Positions 54,457 to 62,794 of a stretch of DNA of 64,000 nucleotides are shown here, one piece after another. Where the stretch lies: NCBI GenBank assembly GCA_020637805.1, contig JACKJU010000003.1, forward strand, positions 1 through 64,000, given 5' to 3'. Positions within the stretch are counted from its first letter, which is position 1. Every line of letters starts with the position of its first letter. Source of the stretch: Nitratireductor sp. Its GTDB lineage: Bacteria; Pseudomonadota; Alphaproteobacteria; Rhizobiales; Rhizobiaceae. Below the pieces are notes generated by a model. That model was given only the letters and a program-made list of their open reading frames with translations. It had not been told where the DNA came from and did no database searches. The position numbers were made by a program, and so were the translations under genes.

Positions 54457-55301
54457 TGTTTGATCGAAAGACGCTGATGGACAATTTCCGCAGCAAGGTG
54501 GCGCGGGGCGAACCAATCATCGGTGGCGGCGCCGGTACTGGCCTGTCCGCCAAGTGCGAGGAAGCCGGCGGTATCGACCTCATCGTGATCTACAATTCCG
54601 GCCGCTACCGCATGGCTGGCAGGGGCAGCCTGGCAGGCCTGATGCCCTATGGCGATGCAAATGGTGTCGTCATGGAAATGGCAGGCGAGGTGCTTCCCGT
54701 CGTCAACCGGACCCCGGTGCTCGCTGGTGTCTGCGCAACCGATCCGTTCCGCCGGATGGACAGGTTCCTGGACCAGATCCGCGAAACGGGCTTTGCCGGC
54801 GTGCAGAACTTTCCCACGGTCGGTCTGATTGACGGCAATTTCCGTCTCAATCTGGAAGAGACGGGCATGGGTTATGACCACGAAGTCGAGATGGTGCGGC
54901 TTGCAGGCGAGCGCGACCTCCTGACCACGCCATACGTCTTCTCGGAGGCCGACGCCGAAAAGATGGCAGGTGCCGGTGCAGACATCATCGTTGTCCATCT
55001 GGGTCTGACGACCGGCGGTTCGATCGGCGCGCATACCGCCGTTCAGCTCGAGGATGCACCGGCAATCACGGATGCCTGGGCGCAGGCAGCGCTGAACGTC
55101 AATCCCGACGTGCTCGTGCTGGTGCATGGCGGCCCGGTCGCCAATCCCGCCGACGCTGCATTCGTCATCGCCAACACCCGCAATTGCCACGGTTTCTACG
55201 GCGCTTCCTCCATGGAGCGGCTGCCCACGGAAATCGCACTGACAGCACAAACACGAAATTTCATCGAAGAAGGCCGCAAGGCCATGGGAGGCCGCTCATG
55301 A
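54456..55301 (+). CDS. TIM-barrel protein of the 'phosphoenolpyruvate hydrolase family' (COG5564-like)
   Basis: A 281-residue cytoplasmic TIM-barrel protein. Visible blocks: GEPIIGGGAGTGLSAKCEEAGG near residue 20, DLIVIYNSGRYRMAGRGSLAGL near residue 45, GVQNFPTVGLIDGNFR near residue 115, and DIIVVHLGLTTGG near residue 180. These resemble the PEP-hydrolase-family/COG5564 barrels that accompany UPF0261 domains. The plant Tm-1 protein carries both as one chain. It overlaps the fusion gene by one base (TGATG) and the flotillin gene by four bases. The reaction is unknown. Confidence 0.85.
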
Positions 55302-58300
55302 CTGGTCAGATCATTGGACAAATCATCCTCTGGCTCATCGTCGCCGTCATCGCAGTATTCATCCTCTACTGGGTGATGAACTGGCTCTACCGGCGGTCGA
55401 CGAAGGAAATAGCGTTCGTGCGCACGGGCTTGTTCGGAGAGAAGGTCGTAATCGACGGCGGAGCGTTCGTCTGGCCAATCATCCATGACATCACGCCGGT
55501 CAGCATGAACTCTCTCGATCTTCGGGTGTCGCGCGGCCGCGAGGAAGCGCTCATCACGAAAGACCGCCTGCGTGTCGACGTCGATACCGAATTCTATGTC
55601 CGCGTGAAGCAGAGCCGCGATGCGGTTTCGCTCGCGGCATCGACGCTTGGCCGGCGCACGCTGGAGCCTGCACGCATCCATCAGCTTTTGGGTGGCAAGT
55701 TCGTTTCCGCACTGCGCGAAGTTGCGTCCCAGATGACACTGGAGGAACTGCACGAAGCGCGCAGCTCCTTCGCCGCGCGTGTGCACGAGATCGCCCAGTC
55801 CGGTCTCGACAAGAACGGCCTCGAACTTGAAAGCGTCGCGGTCCTAGATATCGACCAGACCGACATCGAGTATTTCAACCCCTCCAACCGCTTCGATGCG
55901 GAGGGTCTGACGAGCGTGATCGAAACCATCGAGTCCCGCCGCAAGCAGCGCAACGACATTGAACAGGAATCGGCGATCAGGATCCGCGAGCGCAACTTGC
56001 AGGCGGAAAAGGAAATGCTTGAGATCGAGCGCGAGTCCGAGGAGGCGCGCCTGGAGCAGGAACGCGAAATCGAGTTCCGCCGTGCTCGCCAGCGTGCCGA
56101 ACTCGCGCGTGAACGCTCGGAGCGCGACAAGGAAGCAGAGCAGGCAACCCTGCTATCGCGCGAGGCGATCGAAACCGCGCGTATCCAGAATGAGCATGGT
56201 ATCGCCAGGAGCAGGATCCAGAGCGAGAAGGAAATTCGCCAGCAGGAGATCGAGCGTCAGCGCATCGTCGATGAGGCCGAGATTGCCTCCCGCGAACAGA
56301 TCGAAAAGGCCAGGATCGCGCAGGAAAAAATCCTGTCGGAGGAGCGCATCAAGAGCCGCAAACACACTGAAACTGCGGATATCGAGGCCAATGAGGCAAT
56401 CGAGAAGGCGCGTATCGATCTCGACAAGTCGCTGACACAGGCCCGCATCGACAAGGAGCGTGAAACGCAGTCCCGCGAAATCGAACGCAAGCGCGCCATC
56501 GAGGAAGCAGAAATCTCTGCACGCGAATTCGTAGAGAAAGCCCGTATCCAGCAGGAAAACGAGGTGACAGGCGCACGGATTTCCGTCGAGCGGACCATCC
56601 GCGAGCGCGAGATCGCCCGCAACCTTGCCATTGATGAGGCGGAAATTGCTGCACGGGAGGCAGCGGAAAAACTCCGCATCGCCCAGGAACGCACCATCAA
56701 TGCCGAGCGTATCGAGGCCGACAAGGCAACCCGGTCGCTGGAAATCGAACGTCAGAAAATCCTGGAGGAAGCAGAAATCGCCTCCAAGCAGGCGACCGAG
56801 GCCGCCAGGATTGCCCGCGAAAAGGCACTCGCAGCCGACCGTATTGCTTCCGAACAGGAGACCGAGCGTCTGGCAATCGACTTCCGCCAGAAGACAGACG
56901 TCATACGCATCACTGCCGACGAGGCCACGGCCAAGTCTCGCATCCAGCAGGAACAGCGAATCCGCGAAATCGAGATCGCACGGAACGAAGCCGTCGATGC
57001 AGCCGAAATCGCATCGCGCGAAGCTGTCGAGAAGATCCGCATTGCCCGCGACCGGCAGATTGCGCTGGAGAAGCTGGACGCGCAGGAAGTTACCGAGGAC
57101 CGGGATGTCAAGCGCGCGGCAGCGCTCGAAGCCGCACAGATCGCGGCAAGGGAGGCAACCGAAGCCAAGCGCATTGCCCAGGAGAAGACGACTACTGCGC
57201 AACGCATCGAGAAGGAGCGGGAGACACGCCAGCTCGAAATCGACCTTGGCCGCGCGGTGCAGGAAGCCGAGGTTGCGGCGCGCGAGGCCGTCGAGGCCCG
57301 CCGCATCGCCCAGGACGCGAAACTCGCCCTGCAGCGCATCGAGACCGAGGAAGCGACAAGAGAGCGTGACCTGGAACGTGCCAAGGCGGTGGAAGCTGCC
57401 GAGATTGCGCGCGCCGAAGCGGTCGAGGCAGCCCGCATAGCCAAGGAGAAGAAACTGGCAGCCGAGCGCATCGCCTTCGAACAGGACATGCGCGAACGCG
57501 AAATCGCGCGCAACCGCGCCATCGACGTGGCAAATGTCAGCGCCCAGGAGCAGGTCAACGCAGCCCGCATCGAGGAAGAAAAGCGGACACGTGCTGCAGA
57601 GATCAACAAGGAAGCGGAGGTCCGTTCGCGCCAGATCGAGAAGGACGAGGCTATCGCCGCCGCCGAGATATCTTCCCGCCGGCTGATCGAGCAGCAACGC
57701 ATCGAAAAGGAAGCGGAGACAACGGCGGAGAAGATCGCCCGCGACAAGCGCATCCGCGACCTGGAGATCGAACGCAACAAGGCGCTCGATGAAGCCCAGA
57801 TTGCAGCCGATGAGGCGATCGAGGCTGCGAGGGTCGCTCGTTCGAAGGCAATCGACGCACAGAAGATCGCCGCCGAACAGGAAATCGACGCCCGCAAACT
57901 GGAGCGCCGCAAGGTACTCGAGCAACTCGAGATTTCCCGTGTCCAGGCTCTGCGCGAAGCAGAGATTGCAAGCCAGGAGGATATCGAGCGGGCCCGCATC
58001 GCCTCCGAGCGCGGTCTCGACGATGCCCGCATCGGTCACCAGACGGAGCGCCGCCGTCTGGAAATCAACCGCGAGCGCGCTGTCGAGGAAGCCTCGATGG
58101 AAAAGGCGATTTCGCTCTACCAGAAATCGCTGGAGGAGAGCCAGGCAGCCATCGAGGCCGAGAAGCTGCGTGCAGAAGCAGTTGCAGCGGCAGAGCGCGT
58201 GAAGACCGCCCAGGAAACCGAGGGCGCGACACGCCGCAAATCGGTCGATGTCGTGCTCGCCGAAAAGGCGGCGGAGGAAAAGCGCATCGCCGCGGAAGCG

Positions 58301-58768
58301 GAACGTGTTCGCGCGGCTGTCGAGGCCGAGGCACAACGGCTCATCAACGAGGCCGAGAACGTCCTGTCCGATTCCGCACGTCACTCGCTCTTCAAGCGCA
58401 AGATGCTGGAGCATGTCGAAGGCATCGTCGCAGCCAGCGTCAAGCCGCTGGAGAAGGTGTCCGACATCAAGATCATGCAACTGGGTGGTGCCGGCACCAA
58501 GGGACTCGAATGGTCCAATGGCGATGGTGCCGCAGGCGGGGGCGGCGGCAGCGGGCCAAGCCCAACCGACGAGGTGATGAACTCCGCACTTCGCTACCGG
58601 GTGCAGGCCCCCATGGTCGACCAGCTTCTTTCGGATATCGGCATCGATGGTTCGAACCTCGCCAAGTCGGACATTCTCAGATCAGCGTCGGACATGACGC
58701 GCGCGGCAAGTGAGGCCCAGCGCATGAAATCCGGCAAATCCTCGGGCAAATCGGAGGCTAAGGACTGA
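55298..58768 (+). CDS. Giant flotillin-family (SPFH) protein with a 59-unit hendecad coiled coil
   Basis: An 1156-residue membrane protein. Residues 4-31 form an N-terminal transmembrane segment (ILWLIVAVIAVFILYWVMNW). Residues 35-220 are an SPFH domain (FVWPIIHDITPVSMNSLDLR; KDRLRVDVDTEFYVRVKQ). Residues 286-934 are an unbroken coiled coil of 11-residue units ending in Ile/Leu/Val/Met. A further Ala/Glu-rich helix and a Gly-rich linker near residue 1080 precede a C-terminal tail. Flotillins oligomerise and organise membrane microdomains. Ordinary bacterial flotillins are about half this size. Overlaps on both sides (ATGA, TGATG) place it in the Mo-hydroxylase operon, where it may scaffold the enzyme. 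Confidence 0.9.
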   Translation: MTGQIIGQIILWLIVAVIAVFILYWVMNWLYRRSTKEIAFVRTGLFGEKVVIDGGAFVWPIIHDITPVSMNSLDLRVSRGREEALITKDRLRVDVDTEFYVRVKQSRDAVSLAASTLGRRTLEPARIHQLLGGKFVSALREVASQMTLEELHEARSSFAARVHEIAQSGLDKNGLELESVAVLDIDQTDIEYFNPSNRFDAEGLTSVIETIESRRKQRNDIEQESAIRIRERNLQAEKEMLEIERESEEARLEQEREIEFRRARQRAELARERSERDKEAEQATLLSREAIETARIQNEHGIARSRIQSEKEIRQQEIERQRIVDEAEIASREQIEKARIAQEKILSEERIKSRKHTETADIEANEAIEKARIDLDKSLTQARIDKERETQSREIERKRAIEEAEISAREFVEKARIQQENEVTGARISVERTIREREIARNLAIDEAEIAAREAAEKLRIAQERTINAERIEADKATRSLEIERQKILEEAEIASKQATEAARIAREKALAADRIASEQETERLAIDFRQKTDVIRITADEATAKSRIQQEQRIREIEIARNEAVDAAEIASREAVEKIRIARDRQIALEKLDAQEVTEDRDVKRAAALEAAQIAAREATEAKRIAQEKTTTAQRIEKERETRQLEIDLGRAVQEAEVAAREAVEARRIAQDAKLALQRIETEEATRERDLERAKAVEAAEIARAEAVEAARIAKEKKLAAERIAFEQDMREREIARNRAIDVANVSAQEQVNAARIEEEKRTRAAEINKEAEVRSRQIEKDEAIAAAEISSRRLIEQQRIEKEAETTAEKIARDKRIRDLEIERNKALDEAQIAADEAIEAARVARSKAIDAQKIAAEQEIDARKLERRKVLEQLEISRVQALREAEIASQEDIERARIASERGLDDARIGHQTERRRLEINRERAVEEASMEKAISLYQKSLEESQAAIEAEKLRAEAVAAAERVKTAQETEGATRRKSVDVVLAEKAAEEKRIAAEAERVRAAVEAEAQRLINEAENVLSDSARHSLFKRKMLEHVEGIVAASVKPLEKVSDIKIMQLGGAGTKGLEWSNGDGAAGGGGGSGPSPTDEVMNSALRYRVQAPMVDQLLSDIGIDGSNLAKSDILRSASDMTRAASEAQRMKSGKSSGKSEAKD
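56153..58099 (+). repeat. 59 consecutive 33-bp (11-codon) repeats in the flotillin gene
   Basis: The coding sequence has an exact 33-bp period over 1947 bp with no phase break. Most units end in an Ile codon, and units group into 132-bp (44-residue) super-repeats such as AREAAEKLRI..., each closing with an AEI-A-R-E-like junction. Two super-repeats are 77 residues long (7 units). Codons vary freely between units, so the pattern is ancient and selected at protein level. Confidence 0.9.
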
Positions 58769-59205
58769 TGGCAAGGGTTTATGTTTCTTCCGTCATCCCC
58801 GCGCCTGCGGCCAAGGTCTGGGAGCGGGTCCGCGACTTCAACGGGCTGCCGAAATGGCACCCGAGAATCCGTGACAGCCGGATCGAGGATGCCCGTCCTT
58901 CTGACCAGGTGGGGTGCATCCGCAATTTCCACCTCCAGAACGGCGATACGATCCGCGAGCAGCTTCTTGGCCTGTCTGACTACGACCAGTCCTGCACGTA
59001 CGCGATCCTGGAAAGCCCCATGCCGCTGACCGACTATGTCGCGACCCTGCGGCTCACCCCGGTGACCGATGGTGAGCGCTGTTTCGCCGAGTGGTCCGCG
59101 GAGTTTTCCTGCGCGCCGAAAGACGAGAGCGATCTCGTTTCCGGCATTGGCGGCAACGTCTTTCAGGCCGGGTTCGACGCCCTCAAACGTCATTTCGGCG
59201 GATAA
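58768..59205 (+). CDS. SRPBCC (CoxG-like) protein 1
   Basis: A 145-residue START/Bet v1-like SRPBCC-fold protein with a hydrophobic ligand cavity. Recognisable: MARVYVSSVIPAPAAKVWERVRDFNGLPKWHP (residues 1-32) and IREQLLGLSDYDQSCTYAIL. Family members bind lipids, quinones or polyketides. CoxG, a member found in carbon monoxide dehydrogenase operons, helps attach the enzyme to the membrane. It starts inside the flotillin stop (TGATG) and is followed after 12 bases by a paralog, ahead of Mo-hydroxylase genes, which makes a CoxG-like role plausible. Confidence 0.87.
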   Translation: MARVYVSSVIPAPAAKVWERVRDFNGLPKWHPRIRDSRIEDARPSDQVGCIRNFHLQNGDTIREQLLGLSDYDQSCTYAILESPMPLTDYVATLRLTPVTDGERCFAEWSAEFSCAPKDESDLVSGIGGNVFQAGFDALKRHFGG

Positions 59206-59217
59206 CGGGCAGGAAAG

Positions 59218-59667
59218 ATGGTCAGGATCGTCAAGAGCACTGTGATCGACGCGCCGATTGAAGCGGTTTGGGCGCTGCTTCGTAACTTCAATGGTCACGA
59301 CCGCTGGCACCCGGTCGTCGATACGAGCCAGATCGAGCGGGGGCTACCGTCAGACAAGGTCGGTGCGGTTCGCAGGTTCCGCCTCAACGACGGCAGCGAG
59401 TTGCGCGAACAGTTGCTCACGCTTTCGGACCTGGAGCAGACGTTCACCTACTGCCTGCTCGATACCCCTGTCCCACTTCTTAACTACGTCGCCCATGTCC
59501 GTCTTTTCCCCGTGACCGACGGGGACATGACCTTCTGGGAATGGGAAAGCCGTTTCGATACCCCGGCGGGAAGGGAACAGGAACTGGCCGAGATGGTGGG
59601 TACCGGCATCTATGAAGCCGGCTTCGAGGCCATCCGCAACGAACTTCAAGCCGGAGACAGCCAATGA
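59218..59667 (+). CDS. SRPBCC (CoxG-like) protein 2
   Basis: A 149-residue paralog of the preceding protein. The two share the opening (VIDAPIEAVWALLRNFNGHDRWHPVV), the LREQLLTLSDLEQTFTYCLLD strand pair and the PLLNYVAHVRLFPVTDGDMTFWEW block. The similarity indicates a tandem duplication followed by divergence. It overlaps the FAD-subunit gene by 4 bases. Two such proteins could bind two ligands or serve two subunits; this is inference. Confidence 0.87.
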   Translation: MVRIVKSTVIDAPIEAVWALLRNFNGHDRWHPVVDTSQIERGLPSDKVGAVRRFRLNDGSELREQLLTLSDLEQTFTYCLLDTPVPLLNYVAHVRLFPVTDGDMTFWEWESRFDTPAGREQELAEMVGTGIYEAGFEAIRNELQAGDSQ

Positions 59668-60449
59668 TCACGGTTGAAACCTTCAATACGCACAGGGAGG
59701 CGTCTTCTGCGCTGAACGACCGGACCCGCTTTCTCGCCGGAGGTACGCTCCTGATGCGGGATGTGAACTATGCGGTTCCGGGCATCGAACATATCGTGCG
59801 ATCTCTGGAGCCGCTGCGGACCATCCGTTCGGAAGGCGACTCGGTTTTCATCGGTGCTGCGGCAACCATGCTGGATGTCATCAACGCCCGTGAGACGGCG
59901 TTCCTCGCACCCGTCTCGCGGGCGGTGGGCGGTCCGGCAATCAGGAATATGGCGACGGTGGGCGGCAACCTCTTTGCGCCTTCACCGTTCGGAGATTTTA
60001 CCACCGCGCTTCTTGCACTCGATGCGACCATTCATTTTGCCGACGGGCGGCAGGAAGAGATCGAGACGTTCCTCGCACAACGCGATTCCGGCAGGCGCAT
60101 TGTAACCGCCATCAGTGTGGCGCCTCCGCTTTCCGGCAGTTTTCTCTTTTCCAAGATCAGCAGAACCAAGCCGAAGGGGCCTGCAATCCTGTCGATCGCC
60201 GTCCGGCTGCCATCGGGCGGGCAGGAAGCGCGCATAGCCTTCGGCGCAATGGGTCCGACGCCGCTGCGGGCAAAGGCGGCGGAGGCGGCGCTCTCCCGGA
60301 CGCGTATCGATGAGCAGGGCATCGCCCCAGTCATCGCCGTTGCAACAGAAGGCCTGGCACCTGCCGATGATGCGCTTGCATCGCAGTGGTATCGCCGGCA
60401 GGTCGCGCCGGTTCACCTGAAACGCCTTCTGCTGGGAGGGCAGCGCTGA
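59664..60449 (+). CDS. Molybdenum hydroxylase FAD-binding (medium) subunit, CoxM-like
   Basis: A 261-residue FAD subunit of the xanthine dehydrogenase/CO dehydrogenase superfamily. FAD-contact motifs: FLAGGTLLMRD near residue 25 (reduced form of AGGTDL) and AIRNMATVGGNLFAPSPFGDF near residue 95, with the IRNxxTxGGN signature. The C-terminal cluster-binding domain is present. It relays electrons from the 2Fe-2S subunit to an acceptor. Order FAD, 2Fe-2S, Mo subunit is the same as coxM-S-L. It overlaps the next gene by one base. Confidence 0.92.
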   Translation: MITVETFNTHREASSALNDRTRFLAGGTLLMRDVNYAVPGIEHIVRSLEPLRTIRSEGDSVFIGAAATMLDVINARETAFLAPVSRAVGGPAIRNMATVGGNLFAPSPFGDFTTALLALDATIHFADGRQEEIETFLAQRDSGRRIVTAISVAPPLSGSFLFSKISRTKPKGPAILSIAVRLPSGGQEARIAFGAMGPTPLRAKAAEAALSRTRIDEQGIAPVIAVATEGLAPADDALASQWYRRQVAPVHLKRLLLGGQR

Positions 60450-60931
60450 TGGCCAGGAAACCAATCTCATTCACCCTGAACGGCAACGAGGTTTCCATCT
60501 TTGTCGGGGAATCGGCCAACCTGATGGAAGAGCTGCGCCGCAATGTCGGCGATCTCACCCCCAAGCACGGATGCGGGCAGGGTACTTGTGGCGCCTGCAC
60601 GGTGATGGTCGACGGCGAGCCGCAGCTTTCATGCATCACCCTCGCACAGTCTGTCGAAGGCCGCAGTATCGAAACGGTGACAGGCCTGTCGCAGGGACCG
60701 GTGCTGCACGCGTTGCAGCAGGCGTTCATCGACGGCTTCGCCGCCCAGTGCGGCTTTTGTACGCCCGGCATGCTGATGGCGGCGAAGGCATTGCTCGACC
60801 GCAATCCGCGCCCTTCCCGCGACGAGGTGATCGAAGCCATTTCCGGCAATATCTGCCGGTGTACGGGATATGAACCCATTGTCGATGCGATCCTGATCGC
60901 TTCCGGCCAGTCCAGGGAGGTTCGCCGATGA
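60449..60931 (+). CDS. Molybdenum hydroxylase 2Fe-2S (small) subunit, CoxS-like
   Basis: A 160-residue iron-sulfur subunit with the two usual [2Fe-2S] domains. The N-terminal plant-ferredoxin-like cluster has cysteines in KHGCGQGTCGACTVMVDG plus QLSC (residues 42-64). The C-terminal helical cluster has QCGFCTPGMLMA and NICRCTGYEP (residues 100-140). All eight cysteines are present. ATG 60449 overlaps the preceding stop. Electrons pass from the Mo subunit through it to FAD. It overlaps the Mo-subunit gene by 4 bases. Confidence 0.95.
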   Translation: MARKPISFTLNGNEVSIFVGESANLMEELRRNVGDLTPKHGCGQGTCGACTVMVDGEPQLSCITLAQSVEGRSIETVTGLSQGPVLHALQQAFIDGFAAQCGFCTPGMLMAAKALLDRNPRPSRDEVIEAISGNICRCTGYEPIVDAILIASGQSREVRR

Positions 60932-62793
60932 GCAGCGTCGAGTTCCGCAAGGATATCTTCGCCGATGAGCGTGATGACGATTTCAACGAGATCGGAAAGC
61001 CGCGTATCCGCCAGGACATACTGGGCCACGTCACCGGCAGGTCGCGCTATTACGACGATCACCTGTTCGATGGACTGCTGCACATGCGTTGCGTGCGGTC
61101 GCCGCATCACCATGCCAGGATCCGGTCTGTGGATGCATCGGCCGCCGAGCGGATGCCGGGCGTCCGCCGCATCGTGCGCCCCTCGGACGTGCCGAACAAT
61201 CTCAACACGCTCCTCAGCCTCATTGGTTTTGGCAGGGACGACGAACCACTGATCGCATCCGGCAAGGTCGCCTATCGCGGGGAACCCGTCCTGGTGATCA
61301 TTGCCGAGACCGAGGCACAGGCACGAGCGGCCTGCAATGCGGTACGCGTCGACTGGGAAGTTCTGCCGCACGTGCTCGACGTGGAGGAGGCGATCAAGCC
61401 CGGTGCCCCGACCGTCAACGAGACCTATCCGAACAACACCTTCGACTACGGACGTTTCGACCATCAGAAACTTCGCTTCGGCGACGTCCGCAAGGCATTT
61501 CGCGAGGCGGCCCATGTCGTCGAGGCGGAGTACCAGATGTCACCAATCGAGCAGGCGCCGGTGGAAACCTGCGGTGCGATCGCTGCGCCCGAGACGAATG
61601 ACCGCTATCTTTGCCACACCGGCACGCAGGCGCTTTTCTTCTCGCTGGGCACAACGGCAAAGCTTCTCGACATGCCCTCGTCAAAACTCCACTTCATCGG
61701 CGGAACCGTGGGTGGCGGATTTGGGGGGAAGGTCGATTCTCTCACCGAGCCAATGGCTGTTCTCGGTGCCATGCTTACCGGCAGGCCCGTCAAGTTCCAG
61801 TGGGACCGCGAAGAGGAGATGCAGGTGGGCGCTCCGCGTGGCGGCGAACGTTGGCGCATCAGGGACGCGGTGACCGCCGACGGGCACATCATCGGCCGCG
61901 AGTTCACCGGCTTCTTCGACAGCGGTGCGTATACCCGCCTGTCATCCTACGCCATCCAGAAGGGAACCGGACATCTGCCCGGTCCCTACTGGATACCCAA
62001 CGTTGCCTCCAACATCTATTGCGTGTTCACCAACCGCACCCCGGCAACGGCCATGCGGGGCTTCGGGATCACGGGCGTCGACTTTGCCATCGAATGCCAC
62101 ATGGACCGGGTTGCAGAAACCGTGGGCATCGATCCGATCGAGCTTAGAATTCTCAATTCCTACCGTGATGGCGACATGAAACCCCATCGCAGGCTTGCCA
62201 AGAACTGCGCACTTGTCGAGTGCTGCCAAGTTGTTGCGGAGAAGGCGAAATGGCCGATCTCGCAGGAAGCAAGATCGGCCTCCAGCCTTGCCGGGTCATC
62301 GCCCGAGCGCGCATCAATTCCCGATACCGCCGTTGACGAGGAGGGAAAGATAGGAGACCGGCGCAATCGCGAAATCGATCCGGCACCCGCGCCTGGAACG
62401 AAGACGGTTCCGGCGGGCACGCGCCAGCCTGGCGAGATGAAGGATGCAGGCCCGCAGCGTCCGGACATGATGCCCGATGCTGCTGCGCTTGGCCTGAAGC
62501 GGGATCAGGCAAGCGCGCAGCGGCAGATGCCGGCAGCTGCGCCATCGGCGCGTGGGGCGCCGCAGCCGGTTGCTCCGGCACAAGTTCGCCCGGCCGCTCC
62601 TGCGGCTGCTCCTCCCGCGGCTGCGGCACAACCACAGCCTTCCGCTCCGGCGGCACCTCCGGCACGCGAGCCCGGCCCGGCACCCTCCACGGGTCAACCG
62701 GCAGAGGTTCCCTACCAGCCGGACAAGCCTTTCCAGCGCGGTGTGCGGCGGCCGGGCGTATCTCCCTTCCTTTCCGGTTCTAGGAGGCGCTGA
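60928..62793 (+). CDS. Molybdenum hydroxylase Mo subunit, N-terminal half, with Pro/Ala-rich tail
   Basis: A 621-residue protein. Residues 1-445 match the N-terminal half of XDH-family large subunits: the hammerhead-type domain (GHVTGRSRYYDDH; LHMRCVRSPHHHARI), the GGTVGGGFGGKVDSLTEP molybdopterin loop near residue 260 and the substrate-arginine segment ATAMRGFGITG near residue 375. That loop resembles xanthine dehydrogenase (RGFG), not the CSFR loop of form I CO dehydrogenase. Where the chain should continue into the second Mo-binding domain it instead runs into about 175 residues of low-complexity Pro/Ala/Gln/Arg sequence and stops. The missing half is the next gene, one base on. Confidence 0.9.
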   Translation: MSSVEFRKDIFADERDDDFNEIGKPRIRQDILGHVTGRSRYYDDHLFDGLLHMRCVRSPHHHARIRSVDASAAERMPGVRRIVRPSDVPNNLNTLLSLIGFGRDDEPLIASGKVAYRGEPVLVIIAETEAQARAACNAVRVDWEVLPHVLDVEEAIKPGAPTVNETYPNNTFDYGRFDHQKLRFGDVRKAFREAAHVVEAEYQMSPIEQAPVETCGAIAAPETNDRYLCHTGTQALFFSLGTTAKLLDMPSSKLHFIGGTVGGGFGGKVDSLTEPMAVLGAMLTGRPVKFQWDREEEMQVGAPRGGERWRIRDAVTADGHIIGREFTGFFDSGAYTRLSSYAIQKGTGHLPGPYWIPNVASNIYCVFTNRTPATAMRGFGITGVDFAIECHMDRVAETVGIDPIELRILNSYRDGDMKPHRRLAKNCALVECCQVVAEKAKWPISQEARSASSLAGSSPERASIPDTAVDEEGKIGDRRNREIDPAPAPGTKTVPAGTRQPGEMKDAGPQRPDMMPDAAALGLKRDQASAQRQMPAAAPSARGAPQPVAPAQVRPAAPAAAPPAAAAQPQPSAPAAPPAREPGPAPSTGQPAEVPYQPDKPFQRGVRRPGVSPFLSGSRRR

Positions 62794-62794
62794 C

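Noticed and set aside
56153..58099. CRISPR array or tandem DNA satellite
   Set aside because: The 33-bp period is seen at protein level only; nucleotide units are divergent and lie inside an intact reading frame.
56153..58480. A 775-codon minus-strand frame opposite the flotillin coiled coil
   Set aside because: It is the reverse complement of the 33-bp repeat, which keeps a frame open by periodicity; the product is a low-complexity Leu/Asp/Arg repeat unlike any protein family.
60928..62793. Form I carbon monoxide dehydrogenase large subunit
   Set aside because: The active-site loop reads AMRGFG instead of the CSFR-containing loop of form I CoxL, so CO oxidation is not supported despite the cox-like gene order.
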